From the NCBI GenBank assembly GCA_902495945.1, contig CABUZD010000020.1:1-21471 (forward strand): DNA of 21,471 nt. Reading direction: 5' to 3'. This DNA is from an uncultured Collinsella sp. (GTDB lineage Bacteria; Actinomycetota; Coriobacteriia; Coriobacteriales; Coriobacteriaceae). Below the pieces are notes generated by a model. The model saw only the letters and a list, made by a program, of their open reading frames with translations, made no database searches and was not told the origin of the DNA. A program made the translations under genes and the position numbers. Below are positions 7,025 to 14,677 of this stretch, piece after piece; position 1 is the first letter of the stretch, and the number at the start of each line of letters is the position of its first letter.

Positions 7025-7147
7025 CGGAGTATGCGGCAAATTCTGAGACCTCCGAGCACACCCCGTTTTTTCGCAACAAAATGCCTGATAAACTAGCCTC
7101 AAAAGCCAGGTCTGCTCATAGAGTTCAGATTTTGCCGCATACTTCCG
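7025..7147. repeat. 123-bp segment bounded by 22/23-nt inverted repeats upstream of the nuclease-like gene
   Basis: The left arm at 7025-7046 (core GTATGCGGCAAA) and the right arm at 7125-7147 (core TTTGCCGCATAC) are complementary over 22-23 nt with one mismatch and one single-base indel. About 78 nt separate them, including CCGTTTTTTCGCAA at 7063-7076. The segment ends 53 nt before the start codon. It could be a miniature mobile element remnant, an operator read by the AbiEi-like protein itself, or a long stem in the mRNA leader. Confidence 0.7.
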
Positions 7148-7200
7148 AATTGACGCTGGTATCGCACGGTCCAAAAGCATATTTCGACCAGGAGGACGTC

Positions 7201-8274
7201 ATGGACCTGACGCTATGCGGTCAATCCGCTTTTTACTATCACCGTATCCCGCCGCAGGTATTAGGCCTTTACCCCGCCATTAGCCTTGGCAATATGGATC
7301 GCAGATGTTGCGGCCTCGGAAGTCATGCAGTTGTAAAAGACCTGCTTCACGCACCGCTTCACAGGCTTGTATTCACTCGGGCACAATCCGGGTCGCGAAG
7401 CCTGTTTAAATCGCACCTCCTGACCCAAGAGCCGCCTCCAGGGTCGTTTAGGCAGACTGAGCATGGGTTTGATGTCACTTCACCGGAGTTTACGCTGCTC
7501 AGCCTTGCCACACAGGCCTCACGCAACCAGTTACTCATGGCTTGCTACGAGATGTGCGGCTCCTTTGCAGTGTTTAAGCCCTGCGAGCGAACGCAACAAC
7601 AACTCGATGAAGCAATTTCGCTTAAGCTCATTCCACCCAACTGCGGCTGGGAGCGAGTTAACGACACCAAGGGCAATGACACCAACTTGTGGAAGCGCAC
7701 GCCGCTTCTTACCGCGGCGGATATCGCCGCGTTCGCCAAGCAGGCCGCAGGCCTGCGCGGCGTCAAACAACTGCGCTGGGCGGCCGAGCACATGACGGGG
7801 CAGACCGCCTCGCCCTTCGAAGTACAGACCTCCATGCTTGTCTCGCTCCCCCGCGACGAGGGCGGCATGGGCATCAACATCGCAATCAACGTGCGCATCC
7901 CACTCAGCGACGCCGCACGCTCGCTGTATGACAAAACCTGCTGCTACGCCGATATCCTCATCGAGAGCAACACCGACAGCATGGGCGTCATCTTGGAATG
8001 CCAAGGCCGCTCCGCCCACGATGGCGAAGCCGCGAGCCTCTCCGATGCCGAGCGCACCACCGCCCTCACAAGCATGGGCTATGACGTTATCCAGATAACC
8101 TATGAGCAAATCAAAGACACGAAGAGCTTTAACAACATCGCCGAACTCATCCATAAAAAGGCGGGGCTCCCCTACATCCCAAAGACCGATCAGGAACGCT
8201 CCACCGAAGACGCCCTGCGACGGGAGTTGTTGGTCAATTGGGATGAACTGTTCGCCGTCAAGCCGGCCGGCTAG
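7201..8274 (+). CDS. AbiEi-like / DUF559-like PD-(D/E)XK nuclease-fold protein
   Basis: A 357-residue cytoplasmic protein with no membrane segment. The start is ATG at 7201 because AGGAGG lies 5 nt upstream; the frame stays open back to 7081 but without a site. The N-terminal third resembles the core of AbiEi-type proteins (SAFYYHRIPPQVLGLYP near 9-25, then DVTSPEFTLLSLA at 91-103). The C-terminal part resembles DUF559/Vsr-like nuclease folds: an SPFE helix (Glu207), ADILIES (Asp251), ILECQG (Glu266, Gln268), SAHD (His273), DAER (Asp282, Arg285) and GYDVIQIT. The usual third acidic or lysine residue is Gln, so activity is uncertain. Fusions of an AbiEi-like part with DUF559 are known in actinobacteria. 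No partner toxin gene is adjacent. Role unknown: possible phage defence, regulation or a domesticated nuclease. Confidence 0.7.
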   Translation: MDLTLCGQSAFYYHRIPPQVLGLYPAISLGNMDRRCCGLGSHAVVKDLLHAPLHRLVFTRAQSGSRSLFKSHLLTQEPPPGSFRQTEHGFDVTSPEFTLLSLATQASRNQLLMACYEMCGSFAVFKPCERTQQQLDEAISLKLIPPNCGWERVNDTKGNDTNLWKRTPLLTAADIAAFAKQAAGLRGVKQLRWAAEHMTGQTASPFEVQTSMLVSLPRDEGGMGINIAINVRIPLSDAARSLYDKTCCYADILIESNTDSMGVILECQGRSAHDGEAASLSDAERTTALTSMGYDVIQITYEQIKDTKSFNNIAELIHKKAGLPYIPKTDQERSTEDALRRELLVNWDELFAVKPAG

Positions 8275-9119
8275 CAGCTAGCGATCAGAGGGACTGCGGG
8301 GACGTCAGAAGCGGCAACGCGAGCCGCAAAGCCCGCCTCGGTCAGCTCGATCACCTCGGTAAACGTCGCGTCGAAGAACTCCTCGGTCAGCAGGCGGTAT
8401 GGCGGATGGTCGGGCTCACCGGGGTTTTCGCGCACGATCTCGTGCATAACGCCGATGGTCTTGAGCACATACTCCTTATGGATGGGATACTGCCCAAAAC
8501 GCGTCGCCGCAGTATACAGGCGATCGGTCGCGCGCGGAATCGAAACAATGCCGAGCGTCTTGCCAAACCAGTCAAAGTCGCCTTGCTTTTTAATGCGGAA
8601 CTCCTCGCACGGCTTGCCGCCGTGCGCCTCCAGGTACTGATTCACGCGCGTATTCCATACGGTATCGGCCACCAGATGCGACCAGACACCCAGTGTCAAA
8701 TCGAGCAACGACTGCGCCACGTCCTCGGACGCAAGCGAGAACTCACGAGCGCCGGGACCGACAACCGGCTCGGCATCCCTGTAGCGCTGGGGATAGTGCA
8801 CGCGATTCAGTCGCTCGCGCTCCTCGATAATCGAGGTCGCCGCGGCTGGCGCACCGGTGGGCGAACTTTTAAGCAACGGTGCCACATAGGTATCCCAGAA
8901 CTCATGCTCACGAGGCTTAGGGATAGGCTCGGGCTTTGCAAAGTGCGTAATGCGGTACGGAATGGGATCCGCGATGCCAGGGACCATATAGCCCACGAAG
9001 ATATCCGGAACCACGCAGCCAAACAAAAAGGCATTGCGGTCGCGCACGCTATTGGCAAGCGCACCAGTGCGTTCCAGCAAACGCTCCGTCTGAGCGATAT
9101 GAATGTTCCAGCTTGGCAT
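8271..9119 (-). CDS. Zinc-dependent phospholipase C-like family protein
   Basis: A 282-residue protein resembling the Zn_dep_PLPC family (PF00882 type): MPSWNIH at the start, FLFGCVVPDI at 31-40 and GVWSHLVADTVWN at 144-156. Likely metal ligands are His6, Asp39, His59, His148 and Asp152. No signal peptide is visible, so it seems cytoplasmic; members of this wider family are common in gut anaerobes and few have a known substrate. The family normally starts MPS.., so the ATG at 9117-9119 is preferred over one 4 codons upstream (9129-9131); both have weak sites (GGGGGTGG before the inner one). A TATAGT box lies just upstream. Its last codons overlap those of the convergent nuclease-like gene by 4 bp. 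It follows cbiO by 80 nt on the same strand with only a weak 5-bp hairpin between, so read-through from cbiMQO is possible. Confidence 0.75.
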   Translation of the reverse strand: MPSWNIHIAQTERLLERTGALANSVRDRNAFLFGCVVPDIFVGYMVPGIADPIPYRITHFAKPEPIPKPREHEFWDTYVAPLLKSSPTGAPAAATSIIEERERLNRVHYPQRYRDAEPVVGPGAREFSLASEDVAQSLLDLTLGVWSHLVADTVWNTRVNQYLEAHGGKPCEEFRIKKQGDFDWFGKTLGIVSIPRATDRLYTAATRFGQYPIHKEYVLKTIGVMHEIVRENPGEPDHPPYRLLTEEFFDATFTEVIELTEAGFAARVAASDVPAVPLIASC

Positions 9120-9199
9120 AGCCACCCCCATAAAAAACCTGGATAACTATACCATCACGGCAAAGCCGCGCGGACGGCTACGCACGCTCTACGCAGCAA

Positions 9200-9994
9200 C
9201 TAGTCCGTAGCACCGCTTTCGGTTCCATACGACGGCGAAGGTGCCTCGACCACATGGTGATATCGATCAATATAGATTGCACGGGCACCCAGGCGTCGCA
9301 CCAAATCCTGGTGATGCGTGCTCATCAAGACCGTCTTACCCGCCGCGACGTAGGCCAGCAAGAAGTTGACCACAATGTCGCATGAATCCTCGTCGAGCCC
9401 ATTGGTGGGCTCATCGAGCACTAGGATATCGGGGTTCATCGATACGACTGCCGCCAGCGCTACACGCTTCTTTTGCCCGCCCGAGAGCTGATAGGGCGAG
9501 GCATCGACCAGGTCGGCAACTTGAAACAGTTCCATGGCATCGCGCACGCGACGCTCGAGCTCGTCTGCCGGCAGCCCCATCTGCGCGGGACCAAAAGCAA
9601 CTTCCTCGCCCACCGTAGCGCAGAACAGCTGGGCGTCGGCGTTTTGGAATACGAAGCCCACGCGCTGGTGGAACTTCTGAGCAGCAGCAGAATCCTTCAG
9701 ATACGCCGCATCGACCACGCGTCCGCCAAACAGGTATGCGCCGGCATCCGCGAGCTCAAGGCCGTTGATAAGGCGCATGATCGTCGTCTTGCCACAACCG
9801 TTAGGACCAAGCAGAGCAACGAGTTCACCACGATCCACCTGCAGCGAAACGCCGTCGACCACCGTATGACCCGCATAGGAAAACACCACGTCGCGAAACT
9901 CGATGAGCGGCGTGGTCTCGGCGCCGGCAGCACCGCTCGCGCCCATCGCGCCATTCGTATCGTTTGCCAAAACGTCGCCCTTCCCTATCCACAT
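9200..9994 (-). CDS. cbiO: ECF transporter ATPase CbiO (cobalt/nickel uptake)
   Basis: The ATP-hydrolysing subunit of the CbiMQO energy-coupling factor transporter, on the cytoplasmic face of CbiQ. With the start used here it has 264 residues. Walker A GPNGCGKT is at 63-70, Gln117 of the Q-loop in FQNADAQLF, the signature LSGGQ at 170-174 (followed by KKRVA), Walker B LVLDEP at 191-196 and the switch His227 in STHHQ. The Q-loop and signature are those of EcfA/CbiO proteins. The start is uncertain: the ATG at 9992-9994 lies 20 nt behind the cbiQ stop without a clear site, while a TTG at 9968-9970 has AGGGAAGGGC 6 nt upstream and would give 256 residues. A longer frame back to 10159 overlaps cbiQ and is not credible. 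Last gene of the cbiMQO operon. Confidence 0.93.
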   Translation of the reverse strand: MWIGKGDVLANDTNGAMGASGAAGAETTPLIEFRDVVFSYAGHTVVDGVSLQVDRGELVALLGPNGCGKTTIMRLINGLELADAGAYLFGGRVVDAAYLKDSAAAQKFHQRVGFVFQNADAQLFCATVGEEVAFGPAQMGLPADELERRVRDAMELFQVADLVDASPYQLSGGQKKRVALAAVVSMNPDILVLDEPTNGLDEDSCDIVVNFLLAYVAAGKTVLMSTHHQDLVRRLGARAIYIDRYHHVVEAPSPSYGTESGATD

Positions 9995-10014
9995 CGACGG
10001 CTCGACCGCCCGCG

Positions 10015-10851
10015 CTACAGCACTGCGCACAACACGGCAAGCAGAACCACAACGGCTGCGTAAACGGCATCGCGCCAGCCAAACCCGGCGCGCGCGGGCG
10101 CCGGATACGCACCGGCAAAGCCGCGGCAAAGCATAGCCTCGTCCATCGCGCGGCTGCATTCCATCGCCTTGATAAAGGTCATGCCCATGATACCCGCGAT
10201 CGAATCGGCACGCGAAAATCCCTCAGGCGCACGGCCAACGCTGCGCAGCATGACCGATTCGCACAGATTGTGCGCCGTGCGACCCAGCACCTCGATGTGC
10301 TTGAGCGCCATATCAAACGTAAAGATGACCTCGTCGGGCAGATGTAGCGTCTTGAGCGCCGCCGACATGCGGCTCCACGTGAGGGTCCACGAAACGCCCA
10401 GCACGAGCGACACGTTAATGAACGTCTTGAGCGCAATTTTGAGCATGGCGCCCGTAGCGGAAGCGCCCAGCAGCAGGGCAGGCAGCGCCAGAACCACGGC
10501 AAACCCCGCGGCAGCCAACGCCGGCACAAAGGTCGCGCGCAGCCCGCGTACAGGGCGCACGGCAACGAGCACCAGCGCGATAGCCGCCATCAACATGAGG
10601 TACAGCGGGCTCTGCGTCAGACACACGCACAGGACGCAAGCGAACATCCCCACCAGACGCACCGGAGCCGAAACGCAAGAAAGGGCGCGGTCGACCATCG
10701 ACCCGCCCTCGTGTGCGCCTCCACCCAGGCGAACCCGCTCAAGCAGGCTCGCCAGGTGCAGGACGTTCTTTTGCATCACACGATGCCGAGCCCCCGCGGG
10801 CTCGTATCGCTCCTCGGCCGCAAGCCAGCTAGGCAGCTCGGCTATTGCCAT
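10015..10851 (-). CDS. cbiQ: ECF transporter transmembrane subunit CbiQ
   Basis: The T-component of the cobalt/nickel ECF transporter, coupling ATP hydrolysis by CbiO to CbiM. It has 278 residues, normal for the family. Hydrophobic segments lie at about 62-80, 84-98, 107-130, 136-155 and 260-278. The cytoplasmic coupling region has SRMSAALKTLHLPDEV at 160-175 and the late Ala-x-x-x-Arg-Gly motif EAMLCRGFAG at 238-247, which in CbiQ/EcfT contacts the ATPases. The ATG lies 20 nt inside the end of cbiM (23-bp overlap with the stop codon), a sign of translational coupling. GGAAAGCGGAG precedes it. Confidence 0.93.
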   Translation of the reverse strand: MAIAELPSWLAAEERYEPAGARHRVMQKNVLHLASLLERVRLGGGAHEGGSMVDRALSCVSAPVRLVGMFACVLCVCLTQSPLYLMLMAAIALVLVAVRPVRGLRATFVPALAAAGFAVVLALPALLLGASATGAMLKIALKTFINVSLVLGVSWTLTWSRMSAALKTLHLPDEVIFTFDMALKHIEVLGRTAHNLCESVMLRSVGRAPEGFSRADSIAGIMGMTFIKAMECSRAMDEAMLCRGFAGAYPAPARAGFGWRDAVYAAVVVLLAVLCAVL

Positions 10852-11914
10852 GGGCTCCGCTTTCCTTAACCGTCAGCGAGATCAGACGGAATGCGATGGT
10901 GAGCACCGCCACGCCAATCACGCCCGAGAGGATATACATGGCAGCCTGGCCGGCAAAGCCAAGGCCCTGCTCCTCGGAATAGGCCTGCAGATAATCGCCC
11001 GTGGGCAGCGCATCGGCAAAGGTCGGGGTGTCGAGGCCGACCGAAGCCTGCAGACTGTCGTCACCAGCCTCCTGAACAGCGGTCGCGGCGCCCTCAGCGT
11101 CCCACTCACCCCAGGCGTCACCCGTGGCCAGCAGGCCCAGCGGCGTGGCCACGACAAGCACGGCGACCAGGATGAGCGTGGGGACCAGCGAGGTCTTCTT
11201 GGCGGTTGCGCCCTCGGTCTCCAGCAGGCCGTCGGAAGCCTCGGGGCCGACGATAATGCTCGGCGCCGTCTTCTTGATAAAACCGTAGATAGCAGCGGTC
11301 GCCACGCCCTCGACCACACCGGCTACCAGCATATGCGGAATCAACATGGCCGGAATGGCCACAGACAGCGGGAAGGGGCAGTACAGTGGGGCACCCGAGG
11401 CGTTGGTGAAGAGCATCGGCTGAATGCCAAACTCGATGGCAGCGCACAGGGCAGCCACGCACAAGCCAACCCAGCCGCTCACGATAGCAGAAACCGAAAT
11501 ACCCCAGCTCTTGTCGTGCAGGCGGCCGTTGAGCGCACGAAATACGATAGCGGCAACAAACGGCAGCACAAAGGCCATGTTAAAGCAGTTGGCGCCAAAG
11601 GACAGGATGCCGCCGTCGCCAAACAGCAGCGCTTGCAGCGCCAATGCGACCGAAACCGCAATGGCCGCGGCCTCCGGGCCCAGCAGCAGCGCGATGAGCG
11701 CGCCGCCGACGGCGTGACCCGTGGTGCCGCCGGGCAGCGGCACGTTGAACATCATGAGCAAAAAGGAGAATGCGGCGCAAATACCCAGGAAAGCCATGTG
11801 CTCGCGATCGAGCGTGGCACGCACCTTCTTGATGCAGTGGACCCAAACGGGCACCATCGCCACCGCTATGACGGCATCGGTCTGCGGAGACAGATAATTA
11901 TCTGGAATGTGCAT
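10829..11914 (-). CDS. cbiM: Cobalt/nickel ECF transporter substrate-binding protein, CbiM fused to a CbiN-like domain
   Basis: The S-component that captures Co2+ or Ni2+ and carries it across the membrane. It has 361 residues: the CbiM/NikM part covers about 1-220. The start MHIPDNYLSP puts His2 at the N-terminus, where family members bind the metal through the N-terminal amine and His2. PGGTTGHAVGG (61-71, with His67) and FGDGGILSFGAN (98-109) are further family motifs. The C-terminal 120 residues add two membrane segments (about 244-262 and 322-346) around a polar acidic loop, as in CbiN/NikN, so this is a single-chain MN fusion. GGGAGG lies 5 nt before the ATG. The gene heads the cbiMQO operon, and a NikR-type palindrome lies 58 nt upstream, so nickel is the likelier substrate (inferred). 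No cobalamin riboswitch is visible in the short leader. Confidence 0.93.
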   Translation of the reverse strand: MHIPDNYLSPQTDAVIAVAMVPVWVHCIKKVRATLDREHMAFLGICAAFSFLLMMFNVPLPGGTTGHAVGGALIALLLGPEAAAIAVSVALALQALLFGDGGILSFGANCFNMAFVLPFVAAIVFRALNGRLHDKSWGISVSAIVSGWVGLCVAALCAAIEFGIQPMLFTNASGAPLYCPFPLSVAIPAMLIPHMLVAGVVEGVATAAIYGFIKKTAPSIIVGPEASDGLLETEGATAKKTSLVPTLILVAVLVVATPLGLLATGDAWGEWDAEGAATAVQEAGDDSLQASVGLDTPTFADALPTGDYLQAYSEEQGLGFAGQAAMYILSGVIGVAVLTIAFRLISLTVKESGAHGNSRAA

Positions 11915-11971
11915 ATACGCCTCCCGGTTGTCGGCGCACAGAATTGCAACGCCGCTTGAATCACCTTGCCA

Positions 11972-11999
11972 GTGTTACGTATTATTAGATTCGTAACAC
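11972..11999 (-). promoter_or_regulatory. NikR-type operator upstream of cbiMQO
   Basis: GTGTTAC-N14-GTAACAC, perfect in both 7-nt arms (and in the next base, giving 8-nt arms with N12). From memory, NikR sites in deltaproteobacteria and archaea have the form GTGTTAC-N13/14-GTAACAC, so the match is close. The AT-rich spacer includes TAATAA, a possible -10 box that a repressor would cover. The nikR gene itself is not in this window. Confidence 0.75.
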
Positions 12000-12016
12000 G
12001 CCGCGGGCTATCATAG

Positions 12017-12051
12017 CAAAACGGCGCGCTGCCGACAAAGCAGCACGCCGT
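12017..12051 (-). terminator. Rho-independent terminator of pheST
   Basis: On the minus strand ACGGCGTGCTGC (plus 12040-12051) pairs with GCAGCGCGCCGT (plus 12021-12032) over 12 bp with one G-U, closing a 7-nt loop. TTTTGC follows. It lies 110 nt past the pheT stop and just upstream of the cbiM promoter region, so it insulates cbiMQO. Confidence 0.82.
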
Positions 12052-12160
12052 TATGTAATGCGTACGTCATATATGAAGGCTCAGCGATGCCTTATACCGA
12101 GGATAGCAGTCACATAAGACTCGGCGGCAACCACCGCTAACCCATACCCCAGCGCAAGCC

Positions 12161-14614
12161 CTAGCCGCGGACCTCGCCGTTTACGCCCTTGCACACCTTG
12201 GTGACGATCTTCTGGTGCGCCTTCTCGACCTCTTCGCTGGTGAGCGTGTGGTCGTCGGAGCGATACGTAAGCGCAAAGGCCATGGATTTTTTGCCCTTGC
12301 CGATGCGGACCGGATCGCGGTAGACGTCGAACAGGTGCACACCCTCGAGCAGCTTGCCGCCGGCACTGGTAATGCGGCGCTCAAGATCCTCGCAGGTCAC
12401 GGTGTTGTCGACCACGATAGCAAGGTCATGCTCAACGGCCGGGTACTGCGAGAACTCGCGGTAGTTCTCCTGATTGCGGGCGCCCTTGATCAGCTTGTCC
12501 AGATCGAGCTCAAAGGCAACGACGACCTCATCGATGCCCATTGCCTCGCGCGCCTCGGGGTGAATCTCGCCAACCCAGCCCAGCACGGTACCGCCCGAGA
12601 GCACCTCGGCAGCACGACCCGGCTGCAGGAAGGCATAGCTCTCGCCCTCGACGGGACGGAAGCGAACCTTCTCAATGCGCAGCTGGGCGAGCAGCTCCTC
12701 GACGATGCCCTTGCCAAAGAAGAAACGCAGCTTGCGGTACTTCATGTCCCAGGACTGCTCGCTCCACTGACCCGAGAGCACGCCCGCGACGGACTTGGTC
12801 TCCTTGGGCAGGCTGGCATTCTCGCGACCGTGGAACAGACTGCCGACCTCGTACAAATGCACGTTGGGCGTGCCGTGGGCCTCGTTGTAGGCCACAGACT
12901 GCAGCAGACCCGGCAGCAACGAGCGGCGCATCTCGGTCTGCTCGGCCACCAGCGGGTTCATGAGAACCACGGGGCAGCCGCGGCCCTCGGTAGACATGCC
13001 GATCTTCTCCAGGTCGCCCGGGGCGGCAAAGCCAAAGGTCGTGGTCTCGTTGAGGCCGCAGGCGCGCAGGATCTCGCCAACCTTACGGGTGAGCTTCTGC
13101 TCGCGGGTCAGGCCGCCAATGTGGTTCTTGGCAGCCGGGATGGTCGCCGTCACACGGCCCATGCCCCACAGGCGCAGAACCTCCTCGATCAGATCGATCT
13201 CGCGCGGCAGGTCGGGACGGAAGCTCGGCGGCGTGACCATAAAGTCCTCGCCATCGCGCTCGACGGTGCAGCCCAGGCGGGTGAGCGAACGCTCGATAAA
13301 GTCGGGCTCGATGTCGGCGCCGCAGATAGCGTGCACGCGGGCCAGACGCAGCTTGATGCTGTCGATGGTCTTGGGCGCGGGGAACACGTCGACATAGCCG
13401 GGAGCAACCTCGCCGCCGGCGATCTCCTCGATGAGCGCGCAGGTGATGCTGGCGACATCCACGCAACCGGTCTCGTCGACCTGGCGCTCAAAGCGGATGG
13501 AAGCGTCGGAGATCAGCGACAAGTCACGGCTGGTGTGCGAGGTGCGGCCGGCGTTGAAGCAGGCACTCTCGACCATCACGTCAACGGTATCGTCCTCGAT
13601 CTCGGAATCCATGCCGCCCATGACACCGGCGAGCGCCACGGGACGCTCGCCGTCGGTGATGAGGCCCATGCCGGCGTCAAGCGTGCGCTCCTCGCCGTCG
13701 AGCGTCGTGAACTTCTCGTCCTGCTGGGCGGCGCGAACCACCACACGACGGTGGCCATCGCGCTCGGCAAAGGTGTCCAGGTCAAAGGCGTGCAGCGGCT
13801 GGCCGGTGAGCATCATCACGTAGTTGGTGATGTCGACGATGTTGTTGTGCGGGCGCACGCCCAGGGCGTTAAGGCGCTTGACCATCCAGTCGGGCGACGG
13901 GCCGACCTTCACGTTGCGCACGATGCGGGCGACATAGCGGTCGCACAGGCCCTCGTCGGCAATCTCGACGGAAAGCTCGTCGTCGGTCGCACGGCCGGTC
14001 TCCGCCTTGATGGCGGGCAGCTCAACGTGGAAATCGCGATCGAAGATGGCGCCGGTCTCGCGGGCCATGCCGATCATGGACAGGCAGTCGGGGCGGTTGG
14101 GCGTGATCTCGCAGTCGAGTACGGTGTCGCTCGAACCCATGTACTCGGCAAACGGCATGCCGCAGGGCGTATCCTCGGGCAGGATCATAATGCCGGAGTG
14201 GTCGCCGCCCAGGCCGAGCTCGCGCGCGGAGCAGTTCATGCCCATGGACACGACGCCGCGAAGCTTACTCTTCTTGATCTTGACGTCGCCGGGCAGGACA
14301 GCGCCGATCATGGCCGTGACGATGTGGTCACCGGCCTCGAAGTTCTGCGCGCCGCAGACGATCTGCAGCGGAGCGGGATTGCCGTCGGGGTCGAGGTTCT
14401 TGTCGCCCACGTCGACCGAGCACACATACATGTGGTCGCTATCGGGGTGCGGGGTCTTGGTAAGCACCTGGGCGGTCACCACGTGGTCGAAGGATTCTCC
14501 CACGGTGTCAATCGCCTCGACCTCGGTGCCGGTACGGATATATTCGTCCGAAAGGGTCTTGGGATCCTCCGGAATATCGATCATGGTCTTGAGCCAGTCG
14601 TAAGAAACGCGCAT
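12161..14614 (-). CDS. pheT: Phenylalanine--tRNA ligase beta subunit
   Basis: The large subunit of the (alpha-beta)2 enzyme that charges tRNA-Phe; it binds tRNA and carries the editing site that removes mischarged tyrosine. It has 817 residues, full length for the bacterial family. The N-terminus MRVSYDWLKTMIDIP is typical. An EMAP-like tRNA-binding domain covers about 40-150 (HPDSDHMYVCSVDVG and IVCGAQNF). Then the B3/B4 editing domain (about 215-390, with CEITPNRPDCLS just ahead at 168-179), the B5 domain (about 410-480), the catalytic-like fold, and the FDX-ACB anticodon-binding domain at about 725-816 (REFSQYPAVEHDLAIVV). The ATG has AAAGGAG 9 nt upstream. It follows pheS by 63 nt in one operon governed by the T-box. 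Confidence 0.98.
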   Translation of the reverse strand: MRVSYDWLKTMIDIPEDPKTLSDEYIRTGTEVEAIDTVGESFDHVVTAQVLTKTPHPDSDHMYVCSVDVGDKNLDPDGNPAPLQIVCGAQNFEAGDHIVTAMIGAVLPGDVKIKKSKLRGVVSMGMNCSARELGLGGDHSGIMILPEDTPCGMPFAEYMGSSDTVLDCEITPNRPDCLSMIGMARETGAIFDRDFHVELPAIKAETGRATDDELSVEIADEGLCDRYVARIVRNVKVGPSPDWMVKRLNALGVRPHNNIVDITNYVMMLTGQPLHAFDLDTFAERDGHRRVVVRAAQQDEKFTTLDGEERTLDAGMGLITDGERPVALAGVMGGMDSEIEDDTVDVMVESACFNAGRTSHTSRDLSLISDASIRFERQVDETGCVDVASITCALIEEIAGGEVAPGYVDVFPAPKTIDSIKLRLARVHAICGADIEPDFIERSLTRLGCTVERDGEDFMVTPPSFRPDLPREIDLIEEVLRLWGMGRVTATIPAAKNHIGGLTREQKLTRKVGEILRACGLNETTTFGFAAPGDLEKIGMSTEGRGCPVVLMNPLVAEQTEMRRSLLPGLLQSVAYNEAHGTPNVHLYEVGSLFHGRENASLPKETKSVAGVLSGQWSEQSWDMKYRKLRFFFGKGIVEELLAQLRIEKVRFRPVEGESYAFLQPGRAAEVLSGGTVLGWVGEIHPEAREAMGIDEVVVAFELDLDKLIKGARNQENYREFSQYPAVEHDLAIVVDNTVTCEDLERRITSAGGKLLEGVHLFDVYRDPVRIGKGKKSMAFALTYRSDDHTLTSEEVEKAHQKIVTKVCKGVNGEVRG

Positions 14615-14677
14615 CTAACTGGTCTCCTTTCATAAATGCGGCTTTGAGCCGGAAACTGCAACTAAGAAGAAAGCGTT

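Noticed and set aside
7081..7200. A 40-residue N-terminal extension of the nuclease-like protein
   Set aside because: It lies on the inverted-repeat segment and has no ribosome binding site; AGGAGG 5 nt before 7201 decides the start.
9995..10159. A longer cbiO N-terminus reaching into cbiQ
   Set aside because: The extra residues are Arg/Cys-rich out-of-frame cbiQ sequence and do not resemble the ABC domain.
11915..12016. A cobalamin riboswitch ahead of cbiM
   Set aside because: The leader is too short and has no B12-box-like sequence; the NikR-type palindrome is the only clear signal.
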